Positions 40,240-48,509 of a DNA stretch of 64,000 nt are shown piece after piece. The DNA is from Acuticoccus mangrovi (GTDB taxonomy: Bacteria; Pseudomonadota; Alphaproteobacteria; Rhizobiales; Amorphaceae), in the NCBI RefSeq assembly GCF_016411865.1, contig NZ_JAEKJA010000007.1, forward strand, positions 434,001 to 498,000, written 5' to 3'. The notes under the pieces are model-generated. The model was not told the origin of the DNA. It searched no databases and saw only the letters and a list, made by a program, of their open reading frames with translations. The position numbers were made by a program, and so were the translations under genes. Positions within the stretch are counted from its first letter, which is position 1. Each line of letters starts with the position of its first letter.

Positions 40240-41070
40240 TCAGCTCTCCGTGGAGGCGGCGAAGGGATCGGTGGGGTCGAGCGGGGCGACGTCGGTGAGC
40301 CGCTCGTCGGTCGTGAGGACCATGTCGAGCTGGTAGCGGTCGGGACGGTAGAGGGCGGTGAGATATTCGACCGGTGCGCCGCTCGTCGCGTGCACCACCC
40401 TCTGCACCTTGAGAAGCGGCGCCCCGACGTCGATGCCGAGATGGGCGGCCGTCGCCTGATTGGCGAGGGTCGCGCTGATCGCCTGGCGGGCCTCGCCGAT
40501 GCCGACGCCCGCCGCCCGCATCAGCGCGATGAGGGGTGTGGTCTCGAGCGTGGCCTCGTCGAAGGTGCGGCCGATGGCGGCGGGCAGGACGGTCGCCAGC
40601 AGCGAGAAGGGCTCGCCGGCGTGGCTGCGCCGCCGCAGCGAGCGCTGCACCTCGGCGCCCTCCTGGAGGGCTAGGGCGTCCGCCTCTTCGCCGTTGGCGG
40701 CGCCGTAGGAGAATTCCAGCACCTCCACCGTCGTGTCGCGGCCCATGGCGGCGAGCGAGCGGAGCCAGTTGGCCGCGGAAGCGCGCAGCGGCGGATCCGG
40801 CCGCTCGTAGGCGACGGTGGTACCGCGGCCGCGGTGGCGGCGGACGAGGCCCGCATCCGCGAGCTCCGACAGAGCGCGCTTGGCGGTGATGCGGGAGACG
40901 CCGTAGAGGCGGGCGAGCTCGTGCTCCGAGGGCAGCCGGTCGCCCGCCTTGTGCGAGCCGGCGAGGATCTCGTCGCGATAGATCAGATAGATCTGGTGGT
41001 AGAGGGGCGAGCGGCTGGCGGCCGAGACGCCGGCCTCGCCGTGACCGCGTGCGGGCGGCGGCTTCACCAC
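40240..41070 (-). CDS. GntR-family regulator with UTRA domain
   Basis: This regulator of about 276 residues has a winged helix-turn-helix (DRLPSEHELARLYGVSRITA, then KRALSELADAGLVRRHRG) and a UTRA domain with VQRVVHATSGAPVEYLTALY and RPDRYQLDMVL. The start is uncertain: GTG 41070 is proposed because the frame continuing to 41427 reads as low-quality Arg/Pro/Cys sequence. It is the first gene of a two-gene leftward operon with the RutA-like enzyme and is divergent from the fourth TRAP system, both of which it may control. It is a paralogue of the regulator at 5206-6021. Confidence 0.85.
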   Translation of the reverse strand: MVKPPPARGHGEAGVSAASRSPLYHQIYLIYRDEILAGSHKAGDRLPSEHELARLYGVSRITAKRALSELADAGLVRRHRGRGTTVAYERPDPPLRASAANWLRSLAAMGRDTTVEVLEFSYGAANGEEADALALQEGAEVQRSLRRRSHAGEPFSLLATVLPAAIGRTFDEATLETTPLIALMRAAGVGIGEARQAISATLANQATAAHLGIDVGAPLLKVQRVVHATSGAPVEYLTALYRPDRYQLDMVLTTDERLTDVAPLDPTDPFAASTES

Positions 41071-41438
41071 CCCGGCGTCCCCGGTTGGAACGCGGGTTGC
41101 AAGGCGGCGCCGGATACGTCGGCCGGGCGGCCGTGCCGCGCCGACGCGGATTCGCCCGGGCCCGGCGCCGGACGAGGCAAGACCGGCGGAGTATTCATGC
41201 CGTGCCGCATTCGGTTTCGTGCCGGTTATCCGCCATCGGCCTCTGCACCCATCCCCCACGATGTCGCATTCGCGGCTGGACAACTTGTTCGATTGAGATA
41301 ACAATATGCCAAATGCATGGGGAGGCGTGCAAGCGTGACGTGCCGCGTGGTGTCGGGTAACGGCAAGATCGAGCCGCGGCGGCATCGCGGACGGGGCGCG
41401 CCGGCACCCGTCGTCGATCTTGGACATGGAGGCTCTCG
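41071..41438. promoter_or_regulatory. divergent promoter region between gntR and the fourth TRAP operon
   Basis: This 368-base gap contains no supported gene. An AT-rich stretch at about 41280-41320 contains TTGTT and AACAA arms (41285-41289, 41300-41304) and ATGCAT (41313-41318). These are weak operator candidates for the UTRA regulator. Confidence 0.35.
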
Positions 41439-41951
41439 ATGGGCAAAGAGAGCGGTCGCCGCCTGACTTGGTTGCGCTACGGCGCCGGTCTCGTCTGCGG
41501 GCTCGTGCTGATCACCTTCACCGGCCTCGTCCTCTACTCGGTGGCGATGCGCTATTTCTTTCACGCTCCGCCGATCTGGGGCGAGGACATCCCCAAGCTG
41601 CTGTTCGTGTGGATGAGCTTCATTGGCGCCGGGTTCGCCTACCTGTTCGGCTTCAACATCCGCATGACGGTGCTCATCGACAAGGTGCCGCGCAATCCGC
41701 GGCGCGTCATCGAGTTCGTCATGCATCTGTCCATCGTGGCGATGCTCCTGGTGATCCTGTGGTACTCGCAACCGATCCTGAAGCTCACCGCCCGCAACAC
41801 GGTGCTGTCCACCGGCCTCAAGGACATCTGGACCTATCTGCCGCTGCCCATCGCCTGCGTGCTGCTGCTGGCGAACGAGGTCTGGCGCCTCTACCGCATC
41901 GCCCGCGGTGAGGTGGACCGCTCCGGCCAGGAGGCCGATGATGCGCTCTGA
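41439..41951 (+). CDS. dctQ: TRAP transporter small permease (DctQ)
   Basis: This 170-residue protein has four predicted membrane helices. The DctQ signature is MRYFFHAPPIWGEDIPKLLF followed by the charged loop FNIRMTVLIDKVPRNPRRVI. It is the first gene of a Q-M-P operon, a different order from the P-Q-M operons at 6.6-13.7 kb. The ATG at 41439 is 24 bases into a run after a weak GGAGG-containing stretch (41429-41433). The next gene begins 24 bases downstream. Confidence 0.92.
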   Translation: MGKESGRRLTWLRYGAGLVCGLVLITFTGLVLYSVAMRYFFHAPPIWGEDIPKLLFVWMSFIGAGFAYLFGFNIRMTVLIDKVPRNPRRVIEFVMHLSIVAMLLVILWYSQPILKLTARNTVLSTGLKDIWTYLPLPIACVLLLANEVWRLYRIARGEVDRSGQEADDAL

Positions 41952-41975
41952 CGCTCGCCGCCGCGGAGCGCGCTG

Positions 41976-43268
41976 ATGCTGCTCGCCGTCGTCATCGTCC
42001 TGCTCTTCATCTTCGTGTTCCTCGGGATGGACATCGCGTTCGCCGTGGGGGTGGCCTCGCTCGCCTTCATCGGCCTTTCCCAGTTCGAGGCGCGGCCGAT
42101 CAACCCGGTGCTCTTCGTGCAGGAGCTGACGGCGGGGGTGGATTCCTTCTCCCTCCTCGCCATCCCGATGTTCATCTTCGCCGGCGAGCTGATGACGAAG
42201 TCCGGCGTCACCCGACGGCTGATCTCGCTCGCCTCGAGCCTCGTCGGCCATCGGCCGGGCGGTCTCGCCAACGTCGGTATCACCGGCAACCTCTTCATGG
42301 CGGGGATCTCCGGCTCGGCGATCGCCGACACCGCCGCCATCGGTACCGTGCTGGTGCCGGAAATGAAGCAGCGCGGCTACACGGCGCGCTACGCGGCAGG
42401 GGTCATCTCGGCGGCGGCGTGCGTCGCGCCGATCATCCCGCCATCGATCATGTTCATCCTGCTCGGCTCGATCGCCAACATCTCGGTGGGCGAGCTCTTC
42501 ATCGCGGGCATCCTGCCGGGCTTCGTGATGTTCCTCGCCCTCATCGCGATGAGCGGCTTTCTCGCCCGCCGGCGCGGCCTGCCGGTGGAGGAGAAGTTGA
42601 CGGGACCTGCCCGCCGCGCCGCGATCTATGGCGGGCTCCTGCCGCTCGGCGCGCCCATCCTCATCGTCGCCTGCAAGGTGTTCGGCATCGCGACCCCCAC
42701 CGAGTCGGCGGCGATCGTGGTGCTCTACACCCTCGTGCTCGGCGCGCTCGTCTATCGCGACCTGTCGCTGACGGGCTTCTTCAACGCCGCGATCTCCGCC
42801 GCCATGACCACAGCGGTGGTGATGATGACGGTGGCGACGAGCCAGATCTTCGGCTCGCTGGCCGTGCTCGCCGGTCTCGGCCGGGTGCTGACCGACACCA
42901 TCCTGTCGATCAGCGACAACCCCTACGTCATCCTCATGCTGGTCAATGTCGGCCTGTTGGTGCTCGGCACCATCATGGAGCCGCTGCCGCTGATGCTGAT
43001 CCTGGTGCCGATCCTGTTTCCGCTCCTCGGCGGGCTCGGGATCGATCCCATCCATTTCGGCCTCGTGATGGTGCTCAACCTCGTCTTGGGCGGCGTCACT
43101 CCGCCGATCGGGCTCAACCTCTTCGTGATGGCCCGTGTCGCCAAGATCGGCGTCATGGACGTCTTCCTCGGAGGCTGGCCCTACTACCTCGTGCTCTTCG
43201 GGGTGCTGCTGTTCCTCACCTACGTGCCCTGGGTCACTCTCGTTCTGCCGACGTTGTTGATGCGGTAA
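41976..43268 (+). CDS. dctM: TRAP transporter large permease (DctM)
   Basis: This 430-residue multi-span permease has family blocks IPMFIFAGELMTKSGVT, NLFMAGISGSAIADTAAIGT, VAPIIPPSIMFILLG, TPTESAAIVVLYT and GGVTPPIGLNLFVMARV. It works with the small permease just upstream and the Tat-exported binding protein downstream. The neighbouring RutA-like monooxygenase suggests a nitrogen- or sulfur-containing organic substrate rather than the sugar acids of the other TRAP systems, but this is only context. Confidence 0.95.
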   Translation: MLLAVVIVLLFIFVFLGMDIAFAVGVASLAFIGLSQFEARPINPVLFVQELTAGVDSFSLLAIPMFIFAGELMTKSGVTRRLISLASSLVGHRPGGLANVGITGNLFMAGISGSAIADTAAIGTVLVPEMKQRGYTARYAAGVISAAACVAPIIPPSIMFILLGSIANISVGELFIAGILPGFVMFLALIAMSGFLARRRGLPVEEKLTGPARRAAIYGGLLPLGAPILIVACKVFGIATPTESAAIVVLYTLVLGALVYRDLSLTGFFNAAISAAMTTAVVMMTVATSQIFGSLAVLAGLGRVLTDTILSISDNPYVILMLVNVGLLVLGTIMEPLPLMLILVPILFPLLGGLGIDPIHFGLVMVLNLVLGGVTPPIGLNLFVMARVAKIGVMDVFLGGWPYYLVLFGVLLFLTYVPWVTLVLPTLLMR

Positions 43269-43306
43269 CGGCCGCCACAAGCTCATCAAAAGGGGGAGCA
43301 TCGACC

Positions 43307-44290
43307 ATGACCATCACTCGCCGCACGGCCCTTGCCGGGCTCGGCGCCCTCGGTGCCGGGGCGCTCGCTCCGGGTCTCGCCCGGGCCCAGGCGCCCACCA
43401 TCCTGCGCTACGCCAACGCGGGCGCGCCCACGAGCATCTCCAACCAGTTCAATGAGAAGCTCTCCGCCGCCCTGAAGGCGAAGACGGACGACGCGCTGTC
43501 GCTCGAGATCTTCGCCGGCTCGCTCGGCGGCGAGCAGAAGTTGCTCAACTCGCTCGCCCTCGGCTCGGTGGACATCTACAACGGCGCCTACACCGGCACG
43601 CGCGAGTTCGACGCTCTCTACAGCCCCTACTTCTTCAAGGATGGGCAGCAGGCCAAGCGCGTGATGGAAGGCGAGATCGGCCAGAAGGCCTCCGCCGTGC
43701 TCGAGGACCGCTACAATGGCCGCCTGCTCGGCGTCGGCCGCCTCGGCTCCTTCAACCTGATGCTCAAGGAGCCGATCTCCTCGCTGTCGGACATCAAGGG
43801 TCGCAAGATCCGCTCCGCCCAGATCGAAGGGTGCCTCGAGGGCCTCTCCTTCTTCGGTGCGGTGCCGACGCCGATCCCCTTCAACGAGATCTATCTGGCG
43901 CTCCAGCAGGGCATCGTCGACGGCGTGCTGACGGCGCTCAACCCCGGCGTCACCTCCAAGTTCTACGAAGTGTGCAAGTACGTGGTGTCGGCCGATTTCG
44001 GGCTGGCGCTCGACAAGGAGGTGATCTCCTCGGCCGCCTGGGGCGGGCTGCCGGAGGAAGAGCAGAACATCCTGCAGTCGACCTTCGACGAGCTGGAGGG
44101 GCCCGAATATTACGAGGTGGGCCTCGCCCAGAAGAGCAAGGACCTCGACGCCTGGGCCGGGGCCAACGGTCCGGACAGCGTGATCGACCTGCCGACGGAC
44201 GGTCTCGCCGAAGAGCTCGCGCCGCTCAACAAGCGCCTGGCCGACGAGATCTACGGGCCCGGCGCCTGGGACATGATCCAGGCGGCCTGA
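43307..44290 (+). CDS. dctP: TRAP transporter substrate-binding protein with Tat-type signal
   Basis: This 327-residue receptor begins MTITRRTALAGLGALGAGAL, with a twin-arginine motif and a cleavage site near LARAQA, so it is likely exported folded by the Tat route, unlike the other three DctP proteins here. Other segments are IFAGSLGGEQKLLNSLALGS, IKGRKIRSAQIEGCLEG with the ligand arginine, and EIYLALQQGIVDGVLTALN. GGGGGAG lies 9 bases before ATG 43307; the open frame back to 42419 is an out-of-frame reading of dctM. It is the last gene of the operon, with a strong hairpin terminator 10 bases after the stop. Confidence 0.93.
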   Translation: MTITRRTALAGLGALGAGALAPGLARAQAPTILRYANAGAPTSISNQFNEKLSAALKAKTDDALSLEIFAGSLGGEQKLLNSLALGSVDIYNGAYTGTREFDALYSPYFFKDGQQAKRVMEGEIGQKASAVLEDRYNGRLLGVGRLGSFNLMLKEPISSLSDIKGRKIRSAQIEGCLEGLSFFGAVPTPIPFNEIYLALQQGIVDGVLTALNPGVTSKFYEVCKYVVSADFGLALDKEVISSAAWGGLPEEEQNILQSTFDELEGPEYYEVGLAQKSKDLDAWAGANGPDSVIDLPTDGLAEELAPLNKRLADEIYGPGAWDMIQAA

Positions 44291-44299
44291 TCGTCGTGC

Positions 44300-44322
44300 G
44301 CCGGGGCCTTGGTGGCCCCGGC
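44300..44322 (+). terminator. Rho-independent-like terminator of the fourth TRAP operon
   Basis: GCCGGGGCC (44300-44308) and GGCCCCGGC (44314-44322) form a 9-bp perfect stem with a 5-base loop, followed by TTCT. It lies just after the dctP stop and ends the rightward operon. Confidence 0.65.
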
Positions 44323-44357
44323 TTCTGCGCGGCGACCGAGCCCGTCGGCGTCTCCGC

Positions 44358-44984
44358 CTACGCGGCGAACGGGGCGGGGATGTCGAGTTCCGGTGCGGCT
44401 TTCGCCCAGATCTCGACCGCCTCGATGAGGAGGTTGGCGCCGAGCGGCAGGAACAGGAAGGCCAGCGCCTCGGAGAGGGCGTCCGCGCTGCCGCCGAGAT
44501 GGAAATAGGATTCCAGATGGAGCCGCATCGGCTTCTCGTCGGTGCGGGCGGCGTGGCAGATGATCAGTGCCAGCTCGGCGACGCGCGGCTCGATCGGCCC
44601 GCGCGCCGTCGCGATCAGCGAGCGGTAGGCCGTCAGCATGGTGTCGGCGGGGGTGTATTCGGCCCAATGGGTCGCCGCGAAATGGGTGGCGGTGTAGGCC
44701 TCCGACACCGCCGACAGGGCGACGGCCGCCTGGATCTCCTCGCGGCTCAGGCCCGCCTCCTCGCCGCGCTTCAGGTGCAGCTTGCCCACCCCCTCGCGGG
44801 CGGCGGCGAGAAGGGCGATCCACACGATCTCCTTCTCCTGCGGCGGCAGCACCTTCTCCGTCAGCGTCAGGCGCGAATAGAAGGTGTCGTAGGCTGACAG
44901 AAGCTCCGGGTCGTGCTCGGCGAGCATCCGGTGGTAGGGCAGAAGATAGCCGCGCTTCCGGCCGACACTGTCGATGATGGTCAC
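44358..44984 (-). CDS. carboxymuconolactone decarboxylase (CMD/AhpD) family protein
   Basis: This 208-residue helical protein has a duplicated CMD-like pattern: RGYLLPYHRMLAEHDPELLS, then EKEIVWIALLAAAREGVGKL and a LHLKRGEEAGLSREEI segment. GTG 44984 has AAGGAAA 9 bases upstream and is preferred over a longer frame from 45023. The CxxC pair of peroxidase-type AhpD is absent, so it is unlikely to be a thiol peroxidase; the conserved His in LHLKRG is retained. A paralogue lies 63 bases upstream on the same strand. Probably the pair forms a mixed oligomer acting on a lactone or keto acid. Function is otherwise unknown. Confidence 0.78.
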   Translation of the reverse strand: MTIIDSVGRKRGYLLPYHRMLAEHDPELLSAYDTFYSRLTLTEKVLPPQEKEIVWIALLAAAREGVGKLHLKRGEEAGLSREEIQAAVALSAVSEAYTATHFAATHWAEYTPADTMLTAYRSLIATARGPIEPRVAELALIICHAARTDEKPMRLHLESYFHLGGSADALSEALAFLFLPLGANLLIEAVEIWAKAAPELDIPAPFAA

Positions 44985-45047
44985 AGGGCGATTTCCTTGT
45001 GGAGACAGCCGCCCGGCCCCCATCGGGTGGTGCGGGCGAGGAGGGGT

Positions 45048-45767
45048 TCAGGCGGTCTTGCCGGCCGCCTCGTCGTAGCCACCTTGCCCGGAAAGCGAGG
45101 CCCAGGCGAGGTAGCGTGGCGACGCAGCGACCCGGCCGGCCCGAATGAGATCGAGCCACACCCCCGCCGCGCGCACGAAGCGGGGCACGCTCGCGGGAAA
45201 CATCGTGAGGCCCAGCGTCTCGGCGAGCACGTCCTCGCCGATGCCGGCGGCGTAGGCGTCCTCGATGGCGTGGGCGAGCTCGTCCCACTGGTCGAGGCAG
45301 ACGCGCATCGCCGCGTCGGCGAGGAGGGCGTGGGTCGGGTCGGCGCCGAAGCGGGCGACCACGTCCTCGCGGGCGGAGCGGATCGCGGCGCGGGCGTCGT
45401 AGTCCGGCCGATGAACCTGCCAGTGGGCGGCGACGAAGCGATAGGCCGCGGTGCCGCGGGCGAGGGCGGCGAGGCGCACCACCGCGTCGAACTCGGCCGC
45501 GGTGCCGCCGGCGTCGGCGAATTTCTTGAGATGATGGGTCGCCTCGGCCTCGTCGGTGGCGATCAGGATCGCGAGCCAGACGAACTCCTTGGTGTGGGCG
45601 TCGAGGGTCCGCGAGGCGAGGGTCATCGCCCGGTAGGCGGCACCGTAGGCGTCGAGGAATTCGGGAGCGGCGACGGCGAGAAGGCCATGGTGGGGAAGAA
45701 GATAGCCGCGCTCCGCCTTGATCGTCGCGAGGCGCTCCTCGAGCGCCGTCACTTCGTCCTTCGCCAT
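45048..45767 (-). CDS. carboxymuconolactone decarboxylase family protein, paralogue
   Basis: This 239-residue protein has the same plan as the next gene: RGYLLPHHGLLAVAAPEFLD, KEFVWLAILIATDEAEATHH, LKKFADAGGTAAEF, and a second helical repeat. It too lacks a CxxC motif. The two proteins share the RGYLLP-H opening and the K/HLK core but little else, so the duplication is old. It is the first gene of the pair and divergent from the SDR-GMC oxidoreductase operon, with a 331-base gap between the starts. Confidence 0.78.
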   Translation of the reverse strand: MAKDEVTALEERLATIKAERGYLLPHHGLLAVAAPEFLDAYGAAYRAMTLASRTLDAHTKEFVWLAILIATDEAEATHHLKKFADAGGTAAEFDAVVRLAALARGTAAYRFVAAHWQVHRPDYDARAAIRSAREDVVARFGADPTHALLADAAMRVCLDQWDELAHAIEDAYAAGIGEDVLAETLGLTMFPASVPRFVRAAGVWLDLIRAGRVAASPRYLAWASLSGQGGYDEAAGKTA

Positions 45768-46015
45768 GCTGTTCTCCCTCGGCCCGCAGCGGCCTATTGA
45801 TATATGTTTAGTACAACTTCACAATGCCCGAACCGGCGCAGTGCGGCAGAAGGTGGCGATCGCGACGGCCTGATCGCGACGGCCCGATCTTTCGGCGGCC
45901 TTCGGGCGTTCCGCCTCGGCGAGCCGCAGCGGAAGGGCACCCCATCGTGACGCCGCTCATGGAGAGCGGCCGCGGCACGAGGCATCATGGTGGGAGCTTC
46001 ATGGAGGTTGATATC
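45768..46015. promoter_or_regulatory. divergent promoter region between the CMD pair and the SDR operon
   Basis: This is about 250 bases without a supported gene. A short AT-rich stretch (45795-45825, containing TGATATATG) beside the CMD start is the probable promoter of the leftward genes. Confidence 0.35.
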
Positions 46016-46102
46016 ATGCGAGTGGACAAGATGCCGAGACCGGCACCGGGAGGCCACGCCGGGCGCGCGGCGCGGATCGTGACGCGGGTGCGGGCGGCAT
46101 GA
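46016..46102 (+). CDS. possible 28-residue leader peptide coupled to the SDR gene
   Basis: A short frame starts at ATG 46016 with GGAGG (46003-46007) 8 bases upstream. It encodes a basic peptide (MRVDKMPRPAPGGHAGRAAR and eight more residues). Its TGA overlaps the SDR ATG as ATGA at 46099-46102. The SDR gene has no good ribosome site of its own, so translation of this leader may deliver ribosomes to it. It may have no function as a peptide. Confidence 0.45.
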   Translation: MRVDKMPRPAPGGHAGRAARIVTRVRAA

Positions 46103-46884
46103 GCATGGTGGTGGAGGAAGCCGAGTTGCCGGAGCGGGCGGGCAAGCCGCTCGTCGACATGGTGGGAGTTCGCCTCCTCGTGATCGGCGCCGGGTCGGGG
46201 ATCGGCCAGGCCGCTGTCGCGCTCGCCGTGGCCGCGGGGGCGGACGTCGCCGGCACCATGCTGCCGTCCGTCGGCGAGAGCGGCGACGATGTGCCGTGCG
46301 ACATCGTCCTGCCGTGCGACGTCACCAGCCAGGAAGAGGTGACGGAGGCGGTGGAATCGGCCGAGATCGCCCTCGGCGGGCTCGACGCGGTGATCGTCTC
46401 GGCCGGAGTGTTCGAGCATCGCGGGCTCGGCGAGACCGACGACGCCGACTTCGAACGCATCCTCGGCATCAATCTCGGCGGCGCCTTCCATGCGGCGAAG
46501 GCGGTGGAGCGCATCTTCCGCCGGGATGGGACGGGGAGCCTCGTTCTCTTCTCCAGCCAGATCGGCCTCGTGGGCCATCGCCGGGCGACGGCCTACGCGG
46601 CCTCCAAGGCGGCCGTCAACGGCCTCACGAAGACGCTGGCGGTGGAGTTCGCCACCTTCGGCGCCCGGGTCAACGCCGTGGCGCCGGGGCCGATCGAGAC
46701 GCCGATGACGGCGATCGCCCGCGCCGACCCGGAGCGTCACGCCGGCCTCGTGGCGCAGGTCCCGTTGGGTCGGCTCGGCGCTCCCGACGAGGTGGCTCGC
46801 GCGGCGCTCTTCCTCGCCACCCCCGCCGCCGCCTTCATCACCGGCCACGTCCTGGTGGTGGACGGCGGCGTGACCGCGGTATGA
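46099..46884 (+). CDS. short-chain dehydrogenase/reductase
   Basis: This 261-residue classical SDR has the cofactor motif LLVIGAGSGIGQAA, LDAVIVSAGVFEHRG, the active-site Ser in LVLFSSQIG, the YAASKAAVNG catalytic Tyr-x3-Lys, NAVAPGPIETPM, and the ending FITGHVLVVDGG. The usual NNAG motif reads VSAG here. It is coupled to the GMC oxidoreductase by an ATGA overlap, so the two probably act on the same alcohol and aldehyde or ketone. The substrate is not evident. Confidence 0.9.
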   Translation: MSMVVEEAELPERAGKPLVDMVGVRLLVIGAGSGIGQAAVALAVAAGADVAGTMLPSVGESGDDVPCDIVLPCDVTSQEEVTEAVESAEIALGGLDAVIVSAGVFEHRGLGETDDADFERILGINLGGAFHAAKAVERIFRRDGTGSLVLFSSQIGLVGHRRATAYAASKAAVNGLTKTLAVEFATFGARVNAVAPGPIETPMTAIARADPERHAGLVAQVPLGRLGAPDEVARAALFLATPAAAFITGHVLVVDGGVTAV

Positions 46885-48503
46885 GCCACCACGCGACGGG
46901 CCTTCCCGTCCTCGCGGAGGCCGACATCGTCGTCGTGGGGGCGGGGTCGGCGGGGGCGATGCTCGCCGCCACCCTCGCCGAGCGGACCGACCTCTCGATC
47001 TTGGTGGTGGAGGCGGGGCCGCCGGCGCGCGACCCCTTGCTGTCGGTGCCGCTTCTCACCGGCTACTTCCTGCGCTCGCCGCGCTATATCTGGCCCTTCG
47101 CCACCACCCCCCAGGCCCATCTCGACGGGCGGTCGCTGCACTTTCCGCGCGGACGCGTGGTCGGCGGCTCCGGCGCGATCAACGGCATGGTGTGGGCGCG
47201 CGGCCTTCCCTCCGACTACGACCACTGGGCCCAGCGCGGCTTGCGGGACTGGTCGTGGCAGCAGGTGGAGCCGGCGTTTCAGAGCGTGGAGGACCTGTCG
47301 GACCCGCGCGGCGGGCGGGCGCTCGGTATCGAAATGCCGGGGTGGTGGACCGACCTCTACGACGCCTTCCTCGACGGCGCCGCGGCGGCGGGCCTCGGCC
47401 GCACCGACGACTTCAACGGCCCCGCACCGGAGGGGGCGGGGCGCTATCGCTTCACCATCCGCCACGGCCGGCGGGCGCCGACCGGCACCCTCCTGATGCG
47501 CGCCGTGAAGGCGGGGCGGGTGCGTCTCGTCACCGGCGCGACGGTGATGCGGCTCGACATCGCGGACGGCGAAGCGACGGGGATCACCATCCGGCGCGAC
47601 GGGGTCGAGCAGCGCATCTTCGCCCGGCGCGAGGTGGTGCTGTCGGCCGGGACGGTCGGCTCGCCGCACATTCTGATGGCCTCGGGCGTCGGTCCGGCGG
47701 CGGAGCTCGCGGCGGCGGGGGTCACCCCGGTGGTCGACGCTCCGTGCGTCGGGCGCAATCTCCACGACCATCTCCTGGTGCGGGTGGAGCATCGGGCGCT
47801 GCAGCCCGGCGGGCTCAACCGGCTGCTGCGGGCCGATCGGGCGGCGTTGGCGCTCGCCGAGGCGCTGGTGTTCGGCCGCGGGCCGGCGGCCTGCTTCCCG
47901 CTCCTCACGGGCGGTTTCTTCCGCTCCGATCCCACTCTCCCCGAGCCCGATCTGCAGAGCCACTTCATGCCGGCGCTGACGAGCGCCACGATCCGGGTCA
48001 ATCCGTTCCGTGCCCCGCCCGGGGTGCGGGAGGGGGACGGCTTCTTCGCCAACATCTTTCAGATGCGGCCGGAAAGCCGCGGCACCATCCGCCTCGCGGG
48101 GCCCGAACCCGATACGCCGCCGCTCATCGACCCGGCCTATCTGTCGGCCGAGGCCGACCGGCGGGTGCTGCGCGAGGGGGTGCGGCTCCTGCGGCGGATC
48201 TTCGCCGGCGCCGCATTCGATCCCTGGCGCGGCGAGGAGATGCAGCCGGGCGCCGCGGTGAGGAGCGACGACGAGATCGATGCCTTCATCCGCGCCGCCG
48301 CCGACACCGTGTTCCACCCGGTCGGCACCTGCCGCATGGGGACCGACGATGCCGCGGTGGTCGACGGTCGGCTCAAGGCGCGCGGGGTGGGTCGGCTGCG
48401 CATCGTCGACGCCTCGGTGATGCCGGCGATCACCTCCTCCAACACCAACGCCCCCACGGTGATGATCGCCCGCCGCGCCGCCGACTTCATCGCCGCGGAG
48501 TGA
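46881..48503 (+). CDS. GMC-family FAD oxidoreductase (choline/alcohol dehydrogenase type)
   Basis: This 540-residue flavoprotein has the N-terminal ADP-binding motif IVVVGAGSAGAMLA, the GMC signature RGRVVGGSGAINGMVWARG, the second signature SAGTVGSPHILMASGVG, and the active-site His in FHPVGTCRMG. The C-terminal VMPAITSSNTNAPTVMIA supplies the paired Asn. Length and order match choline dehydrogenase-like alcohol oxidases. ATG 46881 overlaps the SDR stop; the frame open back to 46296 is a false extension. There is no betaine-aldehyde dehydrogenase or choline transporter nearby, so choline is not the obvious substrate. Confidence 0.92.
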   Translation: MSHHATGLPVLAEADIVVVGAGSAGAMLAATLAERTDLSILVVEAGPPARDPLLSVPLLTGYFLRSPRYIWPFATTPQAHLDGRSLHFPRGRVVGGSGAINGMVWARGLPSDYDHWAQRGLRDWSWQQVEPAFQSVEDLSDPRGGRALGIEMPGWWTDLYDAFLDGAAAAGLGRTDDFNGPAPEGAGRYRFTIRHGRRAPTGTLLMRAVKAGRVRLVTGATVMRLDIADGEATGITIRRDGVEQRIFARREVVLSAGTVGSPHILMASGVGPAAELAAAGVTPVVDAPCVGRNLHDHLLVRVEHRALQPGGLNRLLRADRAALALAEALVFGRGPAACFPLLTGGFFRSDPTLPEPDLQSHFMPALTSATIRVNPFRAPPGVREGDGFFANIFQMRPESRGTIRLAGPEPDTPPLIDPAYLSAEADRRVLREGVRLLRRIFAGAAFDPWRGEEMQPGAAVRSDDEIDAFIRAAADTVFHPVGTCRMGTDDAAVVDGRLKARGVGRLRIVDASVMPAITSSNTNAPTVMIARRAADFIAAE

Positions 48504-48509
48504 GGCGCC

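Noticed and set aside
41071-41427. N-terminal extension of the GntR/UTRA gene
   Set aside because: The extension is Arg/Pro/Cys/His-rich and unlike protein; the DNA-binding domain begins soon after GTG 41070.
46881-48503. Choline dehydrogenase (betA)
   Set aside because: The protein is a GMC oxidoreductase of similar length, but no betaine-aldehyde dehydrogenase, regulator or choline transporter is near, so the specific name is not justified.
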